Part shown: positions 8,766 through 18,099 of the stretch, piece by piece | Position numbering within the stretch: the stretch's first letter is position 1 | Layout: the number at the start of each line of letters is the position of its first letter | Translations under genes and position numbers: made by a program | Assembly: GCA_964526695.1 (NCBI GenBank) | Contig: CAZGJA010000080.1 | Span: 1 to 64,000, forward strand | Source: JABWBH01 sp964526695 | GTDB lineage: Bacteria > Planctomycetota > Phycisphaerae > UBA1845 | Reading direction: 5' to 3' | Length of the DNA: 64,000 nt | Notes under the pieces: model-generated | Told to the model about the DNA's origin: nothing | Seen by the model: only the letters and a program-made list of their open reading frames with translations | The model's database searches: none

Positions 8766-9023
8766 AAGCCGCCCCCACCTGAAAGCCCTGGTGAGAGCGT
8801 GGAACCGTGCTCGCTCATCCCCGCGGCAACACCGCGGCGCGCTCAATCACCCTTCCCGTGGCCTCCCACTTCAATTCGGATAGCCCCGTCCGAATCGCGT
8901 CAAGCCTGACTCCAGTAACGATCTGAACAAGGACTGTCCAAGGCCGGGTTCATCGCGTCTCAAAGGCATGCCGTCCGTAGATGAGGATGGTGTCGATCGT
9001 CATCGGGTTGTGATCGCCCTTCG
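8766..9023. other. Region downstream of two converging genes; possible frameshifted tail
   Basis: On the minus strand, 9078-8950 is open and reads GHGWDCVEDVTKGDHNPM, then TIDTILIYGRHAFETR and a stop. It looks protein-like but has no start of its own; a stop codon stands just upstream. It may be the real C-terminus of the small protein at 9024-9227, displaced by a one- or two-base indel. Nothing else was seen between 8766 and 8949. Confidence 0.3.
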
Positions 9024-9227
9024 TTACGTCCTCGACGCAATCCCATCCGTGGCCGATCGCGGGGCCGGCGCGCGGTCAAGCTGTACCCCGAGTTGCGCCT
9101 CCAGCCATGCCACCGCCCTGCGATCGTATTCCAGTCGTTCGGCGTCGGAAAACCCCATCACTTCATCGCCCACGGCTTGTTTCCACTTGTCCACTTCCGC
9201 CAGATGCTCGTTCAAGGTCATTCCCAT
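9024..9227 (-). CDS. Small acidic protein, possibly frameshifted
   Basis: 67 residues starting MGMTLNEHLAEVDKWKQAV. GAGG lies seven bases before the ATG. The N-terminal 45 residues look like a short helical planctomycete protein (EVDKWKQAVGDEVMGFSDAE, then RLEYDRRAVAWLEAQLGVQL), while the last 20 (RAPAPRSATDGIASRT) look like out-of-frame sequence. A protein-like continuation exists in another frame to 8950. It lies 92 bases upstream of the 3' end of the mutase gene, on the same strand. Function unknown. Confidence 0.45.
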   Translation of the reverse strand: MGMTLNEHLAEVDKWKQAVGDEVMGFSDAERLEYDRRAVAWLEAQLGVQLDRAPAPRSATDGIASRT

Positions 9228-9319
9228 TTGAGAACCTCAAGGTCGCTGATCGCCTTCCGCCGGAGTTCGCCTCGTCGCGGAGCAACTCGCCTGCCGCTTC
9301 CTTGCTGGCGCGGCTTGTT

Positions 9320-10999
<1,680 letters not shown>

Positions 11000-11471
11000 G
11001 GTCCACCCTGCTTGAGCCCCGTGATCCATGCCGCTTCGCTGGGGATTGCAGTCTCCCAAGCATCGCGCCCGTCTCCATGCGCCCCGACTCGGCTTTATTG
11101 TATCAGCCCCCTCAATGACCGCACAGCCGCCGGCACGGGCGCCGAGCACCGCGTGCGGATCGTCGGACGGATGCCGCGTTGCACAAGACGGTTGGATTCC
11201 TCGTGGTCCATGTTATCGGATTGGGCTGGAAGTTGATCTGTCAAGCTCGTGTTCCGATGCCTGTCTGCTCATCCCTCCGGAGCGGGTTGGAATGAGCTCG
11301 CTTCAAACGGATGCATCGTGCGAGCCAACGGAACGTGCATGTGTCCGACATTCACCGGTCCACTGCTGCGGACCCGTGCCACCCGATCTGCGCGCCAGCG
11401 ACATCGAAGCGCCATGAAAGCGGCCGCTGCCCCGTTTGACCAATCCCCCGCGCGGACGATCATACTTCACC
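11000..11471. other. Intergenic region between divergent mutase and mgtE genes
   Basis: No gene is supported. At 11353-11384 there is a half copy of the dispersed two-hairpin element (GGTCCACTGCTGCGGACC followed by CGTGCCACCCG). I did not find a convincing promoter pair for either flanking gene. Confidence 0.4.
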
Positions 11472-12797
11472 ATGCAGTCCGTCGACGTCGCTGATCGCAT
11501 TACCGCTGAAGACCTGCGCGGGGTCTGGTCCGCCCTGCATCCGGATGAGCGCGTGGAGGCCTTCCGCATGCTCAACCCGGAGGACGGCGACGACTTCTTT
11601 CAGGCGCTGACCGCTATCGACCAGGCCGAGATCATCCACGAGCTGACACCCGGCGAGCGGCGCTTGTGGATGCGCTTCCTCGCGCCGGACGACGCGGCCG
11701 ACCTGCTGCAGCAGGTGCCCGGCGAGGAGCGCAGCGCGCTGCTGGAACTGCTCGACGACTCGGCGCGGCGCGAGGTGAAGGCGCTGCTCGCCTACGCGGA
11801 GGATGAGGCGGGCGGTCTGATGAGCCCGCGATTCGCCCGCATCCGGGCGGAGATGACCGTGGAAGAGGCCATCCGTTACCTGCGCCGGCAGATTCAGACC
11901 CACCTGGAGACCATCTACTACGCCTACGTGCTCGACGCGGAGCAGCGGCTCACCGGTGTCGTCTCCATCCGCGAGCTTTTCGCCGGGCGCGGCGACCTGC
12001 CCGTGGCCGACGTCATGCAGCGCACCCTCATCAGCGTGCTCGACACGATGGACCAGGAGGCGGTCGCCAAGCTGTTCGCGCAGCACGACCTGATGGCCAT
12101 CCCGGTCGTCGATGCCGAAGGGCGCATGAAGGGCATCGTCACCGTGGACGACATCGTGGACGTGGTGCAGGAGGAGGCCACGGAGGACATTCAGAAGATC
12201 GGCGGTATGCAGGCCCTCGACGCGCCGTATCTGCAGACGGGCTTCCTGCCGATGCTCAAGAAGCGAGCGGGCTGGCTGGCGGCGCTGTTCGTCGGCGAGA
12301 TGCTCACCACCAGCGCGATGACCCACTTCGAGGAGGAGATCAAGGCCGCCGTCGTGCTCGCGGTTTTCATGCCGCTGATCATCGCCAGCGGCGGCAACTC
12401 CGGCTCGCAGGCGTCGACGCTGGTCATCCGCGCCATGGCGCTGGGCGAGGTGGCGCTGCGCGACTGGGTGCGCGTGGTGCGCCGGGAGCTGGTGTTCGGC
12501 GCGTCGCTGGGCGTGGTGCTGGCGGTCATCGGATTCCTGCGCATTCTGCTGTGGGAAGCGGCGTTCCACAGTTACGGCGCGCATTACTTCGTGGTCGCCG
12601 TCAGCGTGTCGGTCAGCCTCGTCGGCGTCGTGATGTGGGGAACGATCTGCGGCTCGATGCTGCCGTTCGTCCTGCGCAAGATGAACTTCGACCCCGCCAG
12701 CGCCTCCGCGCCGTTCGTGGCCACGCTGGTGGACGTCTGCGGGCTGCTGATCTACTTCAGCGTGGCGCGCCTCGCGCTGCGCGGCGTCGTGAGCTGA
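11472..12797 (+). CDS. mgtE: Magnesium transporter MgtE
   Basis: 441 residues. MgtE is a homodimeric Mg2+ channel gated by Mg2+ binding to its cytoplasmic part. The order is canonical: a superhelical N domain (residues about 10-125, with ALLELLDDSARREVKALLAY and EDEAGGLMSPRF), two CBS modules (about 130-245, ending VVDAEGRMKGIVTVDDIVDV), a plug helix, and five membrane helices (from about 270) with the pore motif IIASGGNSGSQASTLVIRAMALGE. Neither ATG 11472 nor the alternative TTG at 11436 has a good ribosome binding site; I prefer 11472. Its 3' end converges with the NHL-repeat gene 12 bases away. Confidence 0.93.
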   Translation: MQSVDVADRITAEDLRGVWSALHPDERVEAFRMLNPEDGDDFFQALTAIDQAEIIHELTPGERRLWMRFLAPDDAADLLQQVPGEERSALLELLDDSARREVKALLAYAEDEAGGLMSPRFARIRAEMTVEEAIRYLRRQIQTHLETIYYAYVLDAEQRLTGVVSIRELFAGRGDLPVADVMQRTLISVLDTMDQEAVAKLFAQHDLMAIPVVDAEGRMKGIVTVDDIVDVVQEEATEDIQKIGGMQALDAPYLQTGFLPMLKKRAGWLAALFVGEMLTTSAMTHFEEEIKAAVVLAVFMPLIIASGGNSGSQASTLVIRAMALGEVALRDWVRVVRRELVFGASLGVVLAVIGFLRILLWEAAFHSYGAHYFVVAVSVSVSLVGVVMWGTICGSMLPFVLRKMNFDPASASAPFVATLVDVCGLLIYFSVARLALRGVVS

Positions 12798-12809
12798 TCG
12801 TCGTCCCAC

Positions 12810-13940
12810 TTACTCGCAGACGGCGGTTCCGCGCCATCGAGGGCACTCCCCCACCCACACCTCATGCTCGCCCGGCGCGACGTCGAACCGGCATTTGGCC
12901 TTGCCGCGCGCGCTGACTTCGGCCGTGCAGGATTCATCCTGATGTTTGATCGTGAGGATCGTCCCCTCAGGAAGCGTGGAGCGCACCGTCGCGCGCAGCA
13001 CGCTGTCGCGGCATTTCAGTTTCAGCCCGGCGATCCGGTCGCAATCCACGCCGTTGCCCCCGCGCGCCAGAATGAACGTCGGCCCGTCCAGACCCCCCTG
13101 TCCCGGCGGAATGAACGTATCGATGAAATCGCCCGTCGCACCGTCAAACCGGAGGACCGAGTCGCTGGGGACCGACGTGACGTACAGGTGCCCGTCATGC
13201 CCGAACGTCATGCCCACCGGCGTGTCCAGCCCGCCGGATCCGCCGGCAACGAAGTCATCGACGAACTCGCCGGTGCGCAGGCGGTAGCGCTTCACTGCGT
13301 CGGCCGTTTCGCTGGTGATGTAAACATACCCCGCGTCGAACACGAGCACGCGAGGCCGGCCGATGCTCGCCACGAACGTGCCGATGAAATCGCCCGTCAG
13401 TCCGTCGTACATCAGCACGCGGTTGTTCCAGTAACTCGGGACGTAGAGCGTGCCGTCCGGGCCGAACGTCGTGCCGTTGTCCGGACCGTTCAGCCCGCCG
13501 TCGCCCGGATCGACGAACACCCCCAGCGGATCGCCCGTTCCGCCGTCGAACTTCAGCACGGAGTCCGAGTTGAAGCTGGCGACGTAGAGGTGCCCGTCCG
13601 CGCCCCACGCCAGCGAGGTCGGTCCGTCCAGCCCGCCGCTGCCGGGGGCCACGAATTCATCGATGAAGGCGCCGGTGAGCGCGTCATAACGCTGCACGCT
13701 GTTCGAGCCTTCGCTGGCGACGTACAGCTTCCCGTCCGGTCCGTAGCGCACGCAGAGCGCGCCGTCCAGTCCGACCCCGGTTTCGAGGGCGCCGATCGAA
13801 AGCCCCAATTCCCAGTCGTAGCGGTGCACCGCATCAGAGAAGAACCCCGCCACGAGGTACTCCTGCGCCGCGCACGGCACCACGCACGCCGCGCCGACGA
13901 CCACACCCATGCACCACACCTGCCATCCCGAATGTTTCAT
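12810..13940 (-). CDS. Secreted NHL-repeat beta-propeller protein
   Basis: 376 residues. ATG at 13940 follows GGGAGAGAGA; signal peptide cut near PCAAQ. Five to six repeats of about 50 residues follow (GPDGKLYVASEGSNSVQRYD, GADGHLYVASFNSDSVLKFD, GPDGTLYVPSYWNNRVLMYD, GHDGHLYVTSVPSDSVLRFD), an NHL/Vgb-type propeller. The glycine-rich linkers (VAPGSGGLDGPTSLAWG) are strikingly regular. The last 75 residues (VDCDRIAGLKLKC ... SARGKAKCRF ... CPRWRGTAVCE) are the same C-terminal domain as in the metalloprotease and Kelch proteins. It probably acts outside the cell or in the periplasm; ligand unknown. Confidence 0.85.
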   Translation of the reverse strand: MKHSGWQVWCMGVVVGAACVVPCAAQEYLVAGFFSDAVHRYDWELGLSIGALETGVGLDGALCVRYGPDGKLYVASEGSNSVQRYDALTGAFIDEFVAPGSGGLDGPTSLAWGADGHLYVASFNSDSVLKFDGGTGDPLGVFVDPGDGGLNGPDNGTTFGPDGTLYVPSYWNNRVLMYDGLTGDFIGTFVASIGRPRVLVFDAGYVYITSETADAVKRYRLRTGEFVDDFVAGGSGGLDTPVGMTFGHDGHLYVTSVPSDSVLRFDGATGDFIDTFIPPGQGGLDGPTFILARGGNGVDCDRIAGLKLKCRDSVLRATVRSTLPEGTILTIKHQDESCTAEVSARGKAKCRFDVAPGEHEVWVGECPRWRGTAVCE

Positions 13941-14000
13941 CACGTCTCTCTCCCCCTTCAGCCTGAGTCGCCCATCAAAGCAGCCGATTTGGCTTGGGGC

Positions 14001-14050
14001 ACCGGCTTTCCAGCCGGTATCCGATTGGGGGACCGGCTTTCCAGCCGGTC
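14001..14050. repeat. Pair of REP-like hairpins
   Basis: Two copies of CCGGCTTTCCAGCCGG, 30 bases apart, upstream of the NHL gene. The same palindrome recurs at 61525, between the adaptor and pump genes of the efflux operon, so it is a dispersed family. Confidence 0.75.
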
Positions 14051-14151
14051 AGCCAGGCTGCAACGTCCACCCTTTTGTTGCTTCATCAGGCTGACGGCCT
14101 GATTTCCACAATGCCCCCCCTGGCAATCCACCTGCAAACCTGCCGAGTCGC

Positions 14152-15027
14152 CTACTTGCGACCGCTCTTGCGATGCCGCTCGATCAAATACTTCTTGCCC
14201 GACGAATGCGGCGATTCCAGGATGCGCAACTGCTCGAGCAGCTTCTTGACGTGCTCGAAGCTCTCGTCGCGCTGGATCGCGCCGCGCACGGCCGCGAGTA
14301 CCAGGTCCGAGCTCAGCCCCGTATAAAACGCCCACGTCATCAGCGCGCTTTCGCTCCAGGCCGCGTGCAGCAGCTCCGCCGCGTCCATGTCGAACAGCGC
14401 CTGCATGAACTCGCGTCCGTCCACCGTCAGGAACAGCCACTGCCCCGGGCCTGTCTGCACCGCCGACTCGCCGCGCGGATCAACAATGACCGTAGCGCCG
14501 GCCACCTCCACCGGCTTGAACACCTTCAACCCGACGACGACGCCGCGGCGCACCATCCCGCCCAGTTCGTCGTACACCTCCTCCACCAGTCCGGGACACA
14601 CCGTCAGCAGCGCGAACGCCCGCGCGGACTTCATCATGCGGCGGCAGCGCTGGAAGAACTGCTCGCGGTCGCTGATGCGGTACACCCGGTCGTCCGACGG
14701 GTCCGCCGAGGGGGGGGGGAGCTGTTCGAGCAGAAACTCACACTGATCGGTGGTGCGCCGCTTCACGCAGGCCAGCAGCTCCGAGACCGGCACGGCGCGG
14801 CAGAGCCGGTTCTGCGATTCGTCGAGCGTGGTCACCACCGCGCCCTTCGCTTCCAGCGCGTCGATCGCCTTGTACACATGCCCCACGGCCTTGTTCAGCC
14901 CCTGCGCAATGCCGTACCCCGTCGCCGGCGACTCGCGCAGGAGGAAGACGTACATCTCCGCCTCGACGCGCGTGAACCCCAGCGCCTCCAGCGCCTCCAG
15001 CACCTTGTCCCGCACCTTGGGCGTCAT
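14152..15027 (-). CDS. TrmB-like transcriptional regulator
   Basis: 291 residues. Residues about 5-75 are a winged helix of the TrmB/sugar-specific class (ALEALGFTRVEAEMYVFLL, GYGIAQGLNKAVGHVYKAIDALEAKGAV). A middle linker and a C-terminal sensor-like half (AFALLTVCPGLVEEVYDELG) follow, weakly like the TrmB effector domain. TrmB proteins bind palindromes near promoters and respond to small molecules, often sugars. The start is fixed by the position of its own promoter: the -10 box ends 15 bases upstream, so the message is nearly leaderless. A run of ten C (minus strand) encoding Pro-Pro-Pro at about 14711-14720 is a slippage-prone site. Target genes are not evident nearby; self-control is likely. 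Confidence 0.8.
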   Translation of the reverse strand: MTPKVRDKVLEALEALGFTRVEAEMYVFLLRESPATGYGIAQGLNKAVGHVYKAIDALEAKGAVVTTLDESQNRLCRAVPVSELLACVKRRTTDQCEFLLEQLPPPSADPSDDRVYRISDREQFFQRCRRMMKSARAFALLTVCPGLVEEVYDELGGMVRRGVVVGLKVFKPVEVAGATVIVDPRGESAVQTGPGQWLFLTVDGREFMQALFDMDAAELLHAAWSESALMTWAFYTGLSSDLVLAAVRGAIQRDESFEHVKKLLEQLRILESPHSSGKKYLIERHRKSGRK

Positions 15028-15030
15028 ATT

Positions 15031-15070
15031 ATTCTCTTATAAGAATAACACCGGCCACCCGGGAAGTCAA
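15031..15070 (-). promoter_or_regulatory. Promoter and overlapping palindromic operator of the TrmB-like gene
   Basis: On the minus strand TTGACT (15070-15065), a 17-base spacer and TATTCT (15047-15042) form a good sigma70-type promoter. The imperfect palindrome ATTCTCTTATAAGAAT (15031-15046) covers the -10 box and expected start site, only a few bases before the ATG. This is the arrangement expected for self-repression. The short AT-rich island is striking in this GC-rich region. Confidence 0.7.
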
Positions 15071-15345
15071 GCCCGGCATCGCGGCGAAAACCCGTCATGC
15101 GCGTGCAACCGCATTCCGGCGCGCAAGAGGACGGCACGGTCCGGCGCGCTCGCCAGGCCGCGGCGCGGGTAAAATCCGGGCGCGATCGCGCGTTCCGCGG
15201 GTCCGTTGCCGCGGACCCGAACTGCCGGTCGGCTGGCGGCTGGAGACGGCGTGGCGTCAGCCGCGTTCAGCCGGGGCTGCTTCTCACAGGCCTTGCGAGG
15301 GATTAGCTTTCAGGCTGGAGGTGGTGACCAGATCGAGAGGTGCTC

Positions 15346-15711
15346 ATGTACTCCGTAAGCGTCGAGGCCGGATTCTGTGCGGTGCATCAGGTGCGGCTGG
15401 CGGACGGGTCGTTGGAGCCGCTGCACGGTCACGACTGGGTCGTGAAGGTGGTCTGCCGCGCGCGGCAGCTCGACGCGCTGGACATGGTCGTGGATTTCGA
15501 GCGGCTCCGGGCGGCGCTGGAAGACACGCTCCGCCCCCTGCACCACGCGAACCTCAACAGCATCCCCATGCTCGCCGGTCGCAACTCTACCGCGGAGGTC
15601 GTGGCCGAGCGCATCCTCACGTCGCTGCGGTCGCAGGGGCTTTCGTCGGTTGCGCGGGTCACGGTCACCGAAGCGCCGGGCTGCACGGCGACGTTTGAGG
15701 CGGAGGCGTGA
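15346..15711 (+). CDS. 6-pyruvoyl-tetrahydropterin synthase / QueD family protein lacking the usual Cys
   Basis: 121 residues; GAGAGG five bases before the ATG at 15346. The T-fold is recognisable: His14 (FCAVHQV) and His27/His29 (LHGHD) are the three zinc ligands, followed by HHANLN (66-71), NSTAEVVAERI (80-90) and the substrate-anchoring Glu109 (VTVTEAPG). Normal members have a catalytic Cys four residues before HGH; here that position is Leu23, with Glu24 beside it. Some variant PTPS enzymes replace the Cys by Glu, so activity may be altered rather than lost. Possible roles are pterin or 7-deazaguanine synthesis. A pteridine-reductase-like SDR is encoded at 40687-41448, but there is no operon link. 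Confidence 0.8.
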   Translation: MYSVSVEAGFCAVHQVRLADGSLEPLHGHDWVVKVVCRARQLDALDMVVDFERLRAALEDTLRPLHHANLNSIPMLAGRNSTAEVVAERILTSLRSQGLSSVARVTVTEAPGCTATFEAEA

Positions 15712-15935
15712 CCCATGTTGTATGAGGCGAGCGGGTCGCAATCGTGGCGGGTTGGTCTTCGCCCCAGCCGGGGCGGCGGTCGTTAGCCGGGGGTAAAGGT
15801 TGCCGCAGGCGACCGCAGCCCCCGGTCAGCACACAAGCTCAAATCCCCAAACCCGCGCGAAGGGGGGCGTCGGGATTGGGCCGCAGTGGTGAGCGTCGAA
15901 ACCGCGGCAGCGCTCCATGCCGCGCCAGCGTAGTC

Positions 15936-16106
15936 TCAGTCGCCCTCGCCCTCACCGACCTCGCTGAGGTATTCCTGAAACTCGCGCATCCGGTACGAGA
16001 TGAAGCAGAAGGCGTGGTGCAGCGCGAGGTATTCCGGGCTGGACTTATCGTCTTCGGCGTCGTGGCGCAGCTCGTTGAGTTTGGCGAGTAGCGGTTCGGC
16101 TTTCAT
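15936..16106 (-). CDS. Small acidic protein downstream of the 16156-16911 gene
   Basis: 56 residues: MKAEPLLAKLNELRHDAEDD, then KSSPEYLALHHAFCFISYRM and a tail REFQEYLSEVGEGEGD. GAGGA lies about nine bases before the ATG, codon use matches the neighbours, and the gene starts 49 bases after the end of the larger gene on the same strand, so a two-gene operon is likely. It is predicted to be a helical hairpin with an acidic end. I do not recognise a family. It may be a partner protein of the upstream product. Confidence 0.6.
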   Translation of the reverse strand: MKAEPLLAKLNELRHDAEDDKSSPEYLALHHAFCFISYRMREFQEYLSEVGEGEGD

Positions 16107-16155
16107 CGACAACGTTCCTCAGCTTGCCGGCGGGGCGTGCGAAACACCGGTTGCA

Positions 16156-16911
16156 TCACGCCCCGCCGGCGATGGCCGCGGCGACGGGGTTGACCATGTT
16201 GGGCACGACGAAGTCCGCCGCCAGCTCGTCGGCCAGATCGTAGAGCCGGTTCTGCACGGTCACCAGCGACTCCTGCGCGCCCACGCCCCAGTACTGCCGC
16301 GTGGTCAGATAGATGCTGATCGGCTGAGGCTCGAACTCCCGCGCGCGAATCTCGAAGGTGTTGGTCCGCGACTTGATCTCCACGTACGCCTGAAGGTCGC
16401 ACTCCGGCGACAGGGCGATGCCCAGGTACGGCTGCGCGTCCAGCACATGCGCCGCCCGCTGTCCGAAGAGCAGCGAGCCGAGCGGGTGATCGCGCCACAG
16501 CGTCTCCGCCAGGAGCTGGTCGTGGTTGCCGTGGTAGTCCAGATCGAACCCGTAGATGACGTCCATGTGCTCGAAGTCTAGGTCGTTGAACGTCAGGTGG
16601 TACGGCGCCTGCTCGAGGATCAGCTCGGCGAAGCGGCGCATGGCCTCCAGGTCCGGCGGATCGTACGCGCCGAAGCGCAGACTCGCCGGGTCGAGCCGCA
16701 GCCAGCGCCGCCCGGTCGAGGCGCCGCGGTCCGTTTCGAGAATGAGGCTGCCGTCCTCGCGCCGCCGGAAGCGGGACAGATCGGGGAACTCCTTGCGCAC
16801 GCGGTCGAAAAAGTGAAGGACCGTCTCCCGCTCCAAAGCCATGTCCAGCTTCAGAAACAGGCGCGTCGTGACGTAGAACTCGTCGCATGTCGCCCCAAGC
16901 CGGGAACTCAT
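16156..16911 (-). CDS. Conserved-looking protein of unknown function
   Basis: About 251 residues. ATG codons at 16920 and 16911; GGAG nine bases before 16911 favours the latter. It is soluble, with no signal peptide or membrane segment, and has alternating helix and strand pattern (RLFLKLDMALERETVLHFFD, RWLRLDPASLRFGAYDPP, DVIYGFDLDYHGNHDQLLAE, PYLGIALSPECDLQAYVEIK, SIYLTTRQYWG). The residues DFEHMDVIYGFDLDYHGNHD and PECDLQAYVEIKSRTN are the most conserved-looking parts, but I cannot assign catalytic residues or a family. It leads a probable two-gene operon with the 56-residue gene. Confidence 0.7.
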   Translation of the reverse strand: MSSRLGATCDEFYVTTRLFLKLDMALERETVLHFFDRVRKEFPDLSRFRRREDGSLILETDRGASTGRRWLRLDPASLRFGAYDPPDLEAMRRFAELILEQAPYHLTFNDLDFEHMDVIYGFDLDYHGNHDQLLAETLWRDHPLGSLLFGQRAAHVLDAQPYLGIALSPECDLQAYVEIKSRTNTFEIRAREFEPQPISIYLTTRQYWGVGAQESLVTVQNRLYDLADELAADFVVPNMVNPVAAAIAGGA

Positions 16912-17016
16912 TCCTGCCATCTCCGCGTAGAAGCCGGTGGTCGCCGTGATGCTTCAGCATTATTGAGCGCGCCGGCTTCGGTTTCAACTGCGTCATCGCC
17001 GAGTGTGCCCAGAAAT

Positions 17017-17150
17017 CCGGGCAAAGCGATCGCAAGGTCTGCGCCATCGACGTTCCTGCCGAGGCCACTGCGGTTTCCAGCATTGCCATCGACGGTTCCA
17101 GCAGCGCCATTGACGGTTCCAGCAGCACCATCGACTTTTCCGGCAGCGCG
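17017..17150. repeat. Direct repeat and 21-base tandem repeat left of the REP transposase
   Basis: 17017-17090 (AAATCCGGGCAA ... CTGCGCCATCGACGTT) has a diverged direct copy at 17879-17960 (AAATCCGTGCAA ... CTGCGACATCGATGTT) on the other side of the transposase. It is followed at 17089-17150 by about three 21-base tandem units containing CCATCGACGGTTCCAGCAG. No gene is supported in 16912-17225 besides these repeats. Confidence 0.5.
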
Positions 17151-17157
17151 ATCGTGG

Positions 17158-17245
17158 GTCGGCTTCAGCCGACCGGCCCTTGCCACCAACTTCAGTTGGT
17201 GGGGAGCCTGCGACCTTTCTTGTTTTCAGCCGGCTTCAGCCGGAC
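17158..17245. repeat. REP hairpin cluster, left flank of the REP-associated transposase
   Basis: Three hairpins: GTCGGCTTCAGCCGAC (17158), CCACCAACTTCAGTTGGTGG (17181) and AGCCGGCTTCAGCCGG (17229). The same three types occur in mirror order on the other side of the gene at 17714-17804. The last one forms the 3' end of the transposase coding sequence. Confidence 0.85.
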
Positions 17246-17696
17246 TTGTCAAGGATGGACTCCCCGTTGGATGCTCGTCGATCGGCTCGTGCGCCTCCAA
17301 CCGGACATGAATCGTGCCCTGTGCATGGTGCTCGCGCTGGCGGCGTATGCACTCAACAACCCAAGGCAGGTGCCGCCGCCCGAAACTGACCACGCCGTAA
17401 CCTCGCTGCCACTCCAAGGTCTTGTGGCGCAAGACATGGTTGACCTCGAACGCGCTGGCGCCCTTGAGTTCCTGCACCAGTTCACTGATGGTCGCGGAAG
17501 GCTCGATCTGCACGGCCAGGTGAACATGGTCATCCGTGCCGCCGAGTTCGAGGATGCTTGCTCCCTTCATGCGCGATGCCTTGTCCCGCAATGCGCGATG
17601 CGCAAGTTCCTCCGTGCGTCCGCGAAGCAACGGTTGATCGTGCTTGGTGTGCCAGTTCAAGTGGATGAGAATTCCATGGAAGACATGACTGCTCAT
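17226..17696 (-). CDS. REP-associated (IS200-type) Y1 transposase with Cys in place of the catalytic Tyr
   Basis: 156 residues, the usual length of IS200-type RAYTs. These enzymes cut and join single-stranded DNA at hairpins with an HUH motif and one tyrosine. The N-terminus SSHVFHGILIHLNWHTKHD and the HUH motif DDHVHLAVQ (His57, His59) are intact, followed by ISELVQELKGASAFEVNH and WQRGYGVVSFG. In the helix that carries the nucleophile (normally ...VRRYIxxQEEHH) this protein reads WVVECIRRQREHH: residue 116 is Cys (TGC), one base change from Tyr (TAC). The gene is bracketed by three REP hairpins on each side in mirror order, as expected for a RAYT and its substrates. The loss of Tyr suggests an inactive or repurposed enzyme. 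Confidence 0.88.
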   Translation of the reverse strand: MSSHVFHGILIHLNWHTKHDQPLLRGRTEELAHRALRDKASRMKGASILELGGTDDHVHLAVQIEPSATISELVQELKGASAFEVNHVLRHKTLEWQRGYGVVSFGRRHLPWVVECIRRQREHHAQGTIHVRLEAHEPIDEHPTGSPSLTSPAEAG

Positions 17697-17713
17697 GCGG
17701 AGGCCCTTTCGGC

Positions 17714-17872
17714 AAGCCGGCTGAAGCCGGCTCCCTGCAGTTGATTGTGAGCATTGTACCCACCAACTGAAGTTGGTGGCAAACGCCGACCGGCTGAAGC
17801 CGGTCAAGGGACAGGTCAACAGAGAGGTCGAGGGACAGGTCAACGGAGAGGTCAAGGGGCAGGTCAAGAGAT
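17714..17872. repeat. REP hairpin cluster and 12/24-base tandem repeat, right flank of the transposase
   Basis: AGCCGGCTGAAGCCGGCT (17714), CCACCAACTGAAGTTGGTGG (17760) and GACCGGCTGAAGCCGGTC (17787) mirror the left cluster. They are followed at 17805-17872 by about five imperfect 12-base units of the form GGTCAANRGAGA/GGACAG. 17873-18099 contains the second copy of the direct repeat and otherwise no supported gene. Confidence 0.8.
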
Positions 17873-18099
17873 GTGCCTTGAAATCCGTGCAAGACGCAAG
17901 CACAGCCTGCGACATCGATGTTTCCGACAGCGGCGTCGAAGATTGCGGCAGCGCCATCGTGGTTCGCCGCGTCGGATTTGCCGACTCGCCCGAAAAAATG
18001 GGCACACCCGCTTCCCCGCCGCGGCTTGCTTTTTCAGGCCGATCACTGAACACTACGCGGCGATCGCGGCGCCGGCCCCTGCCGCGCGGGACGGATGAC

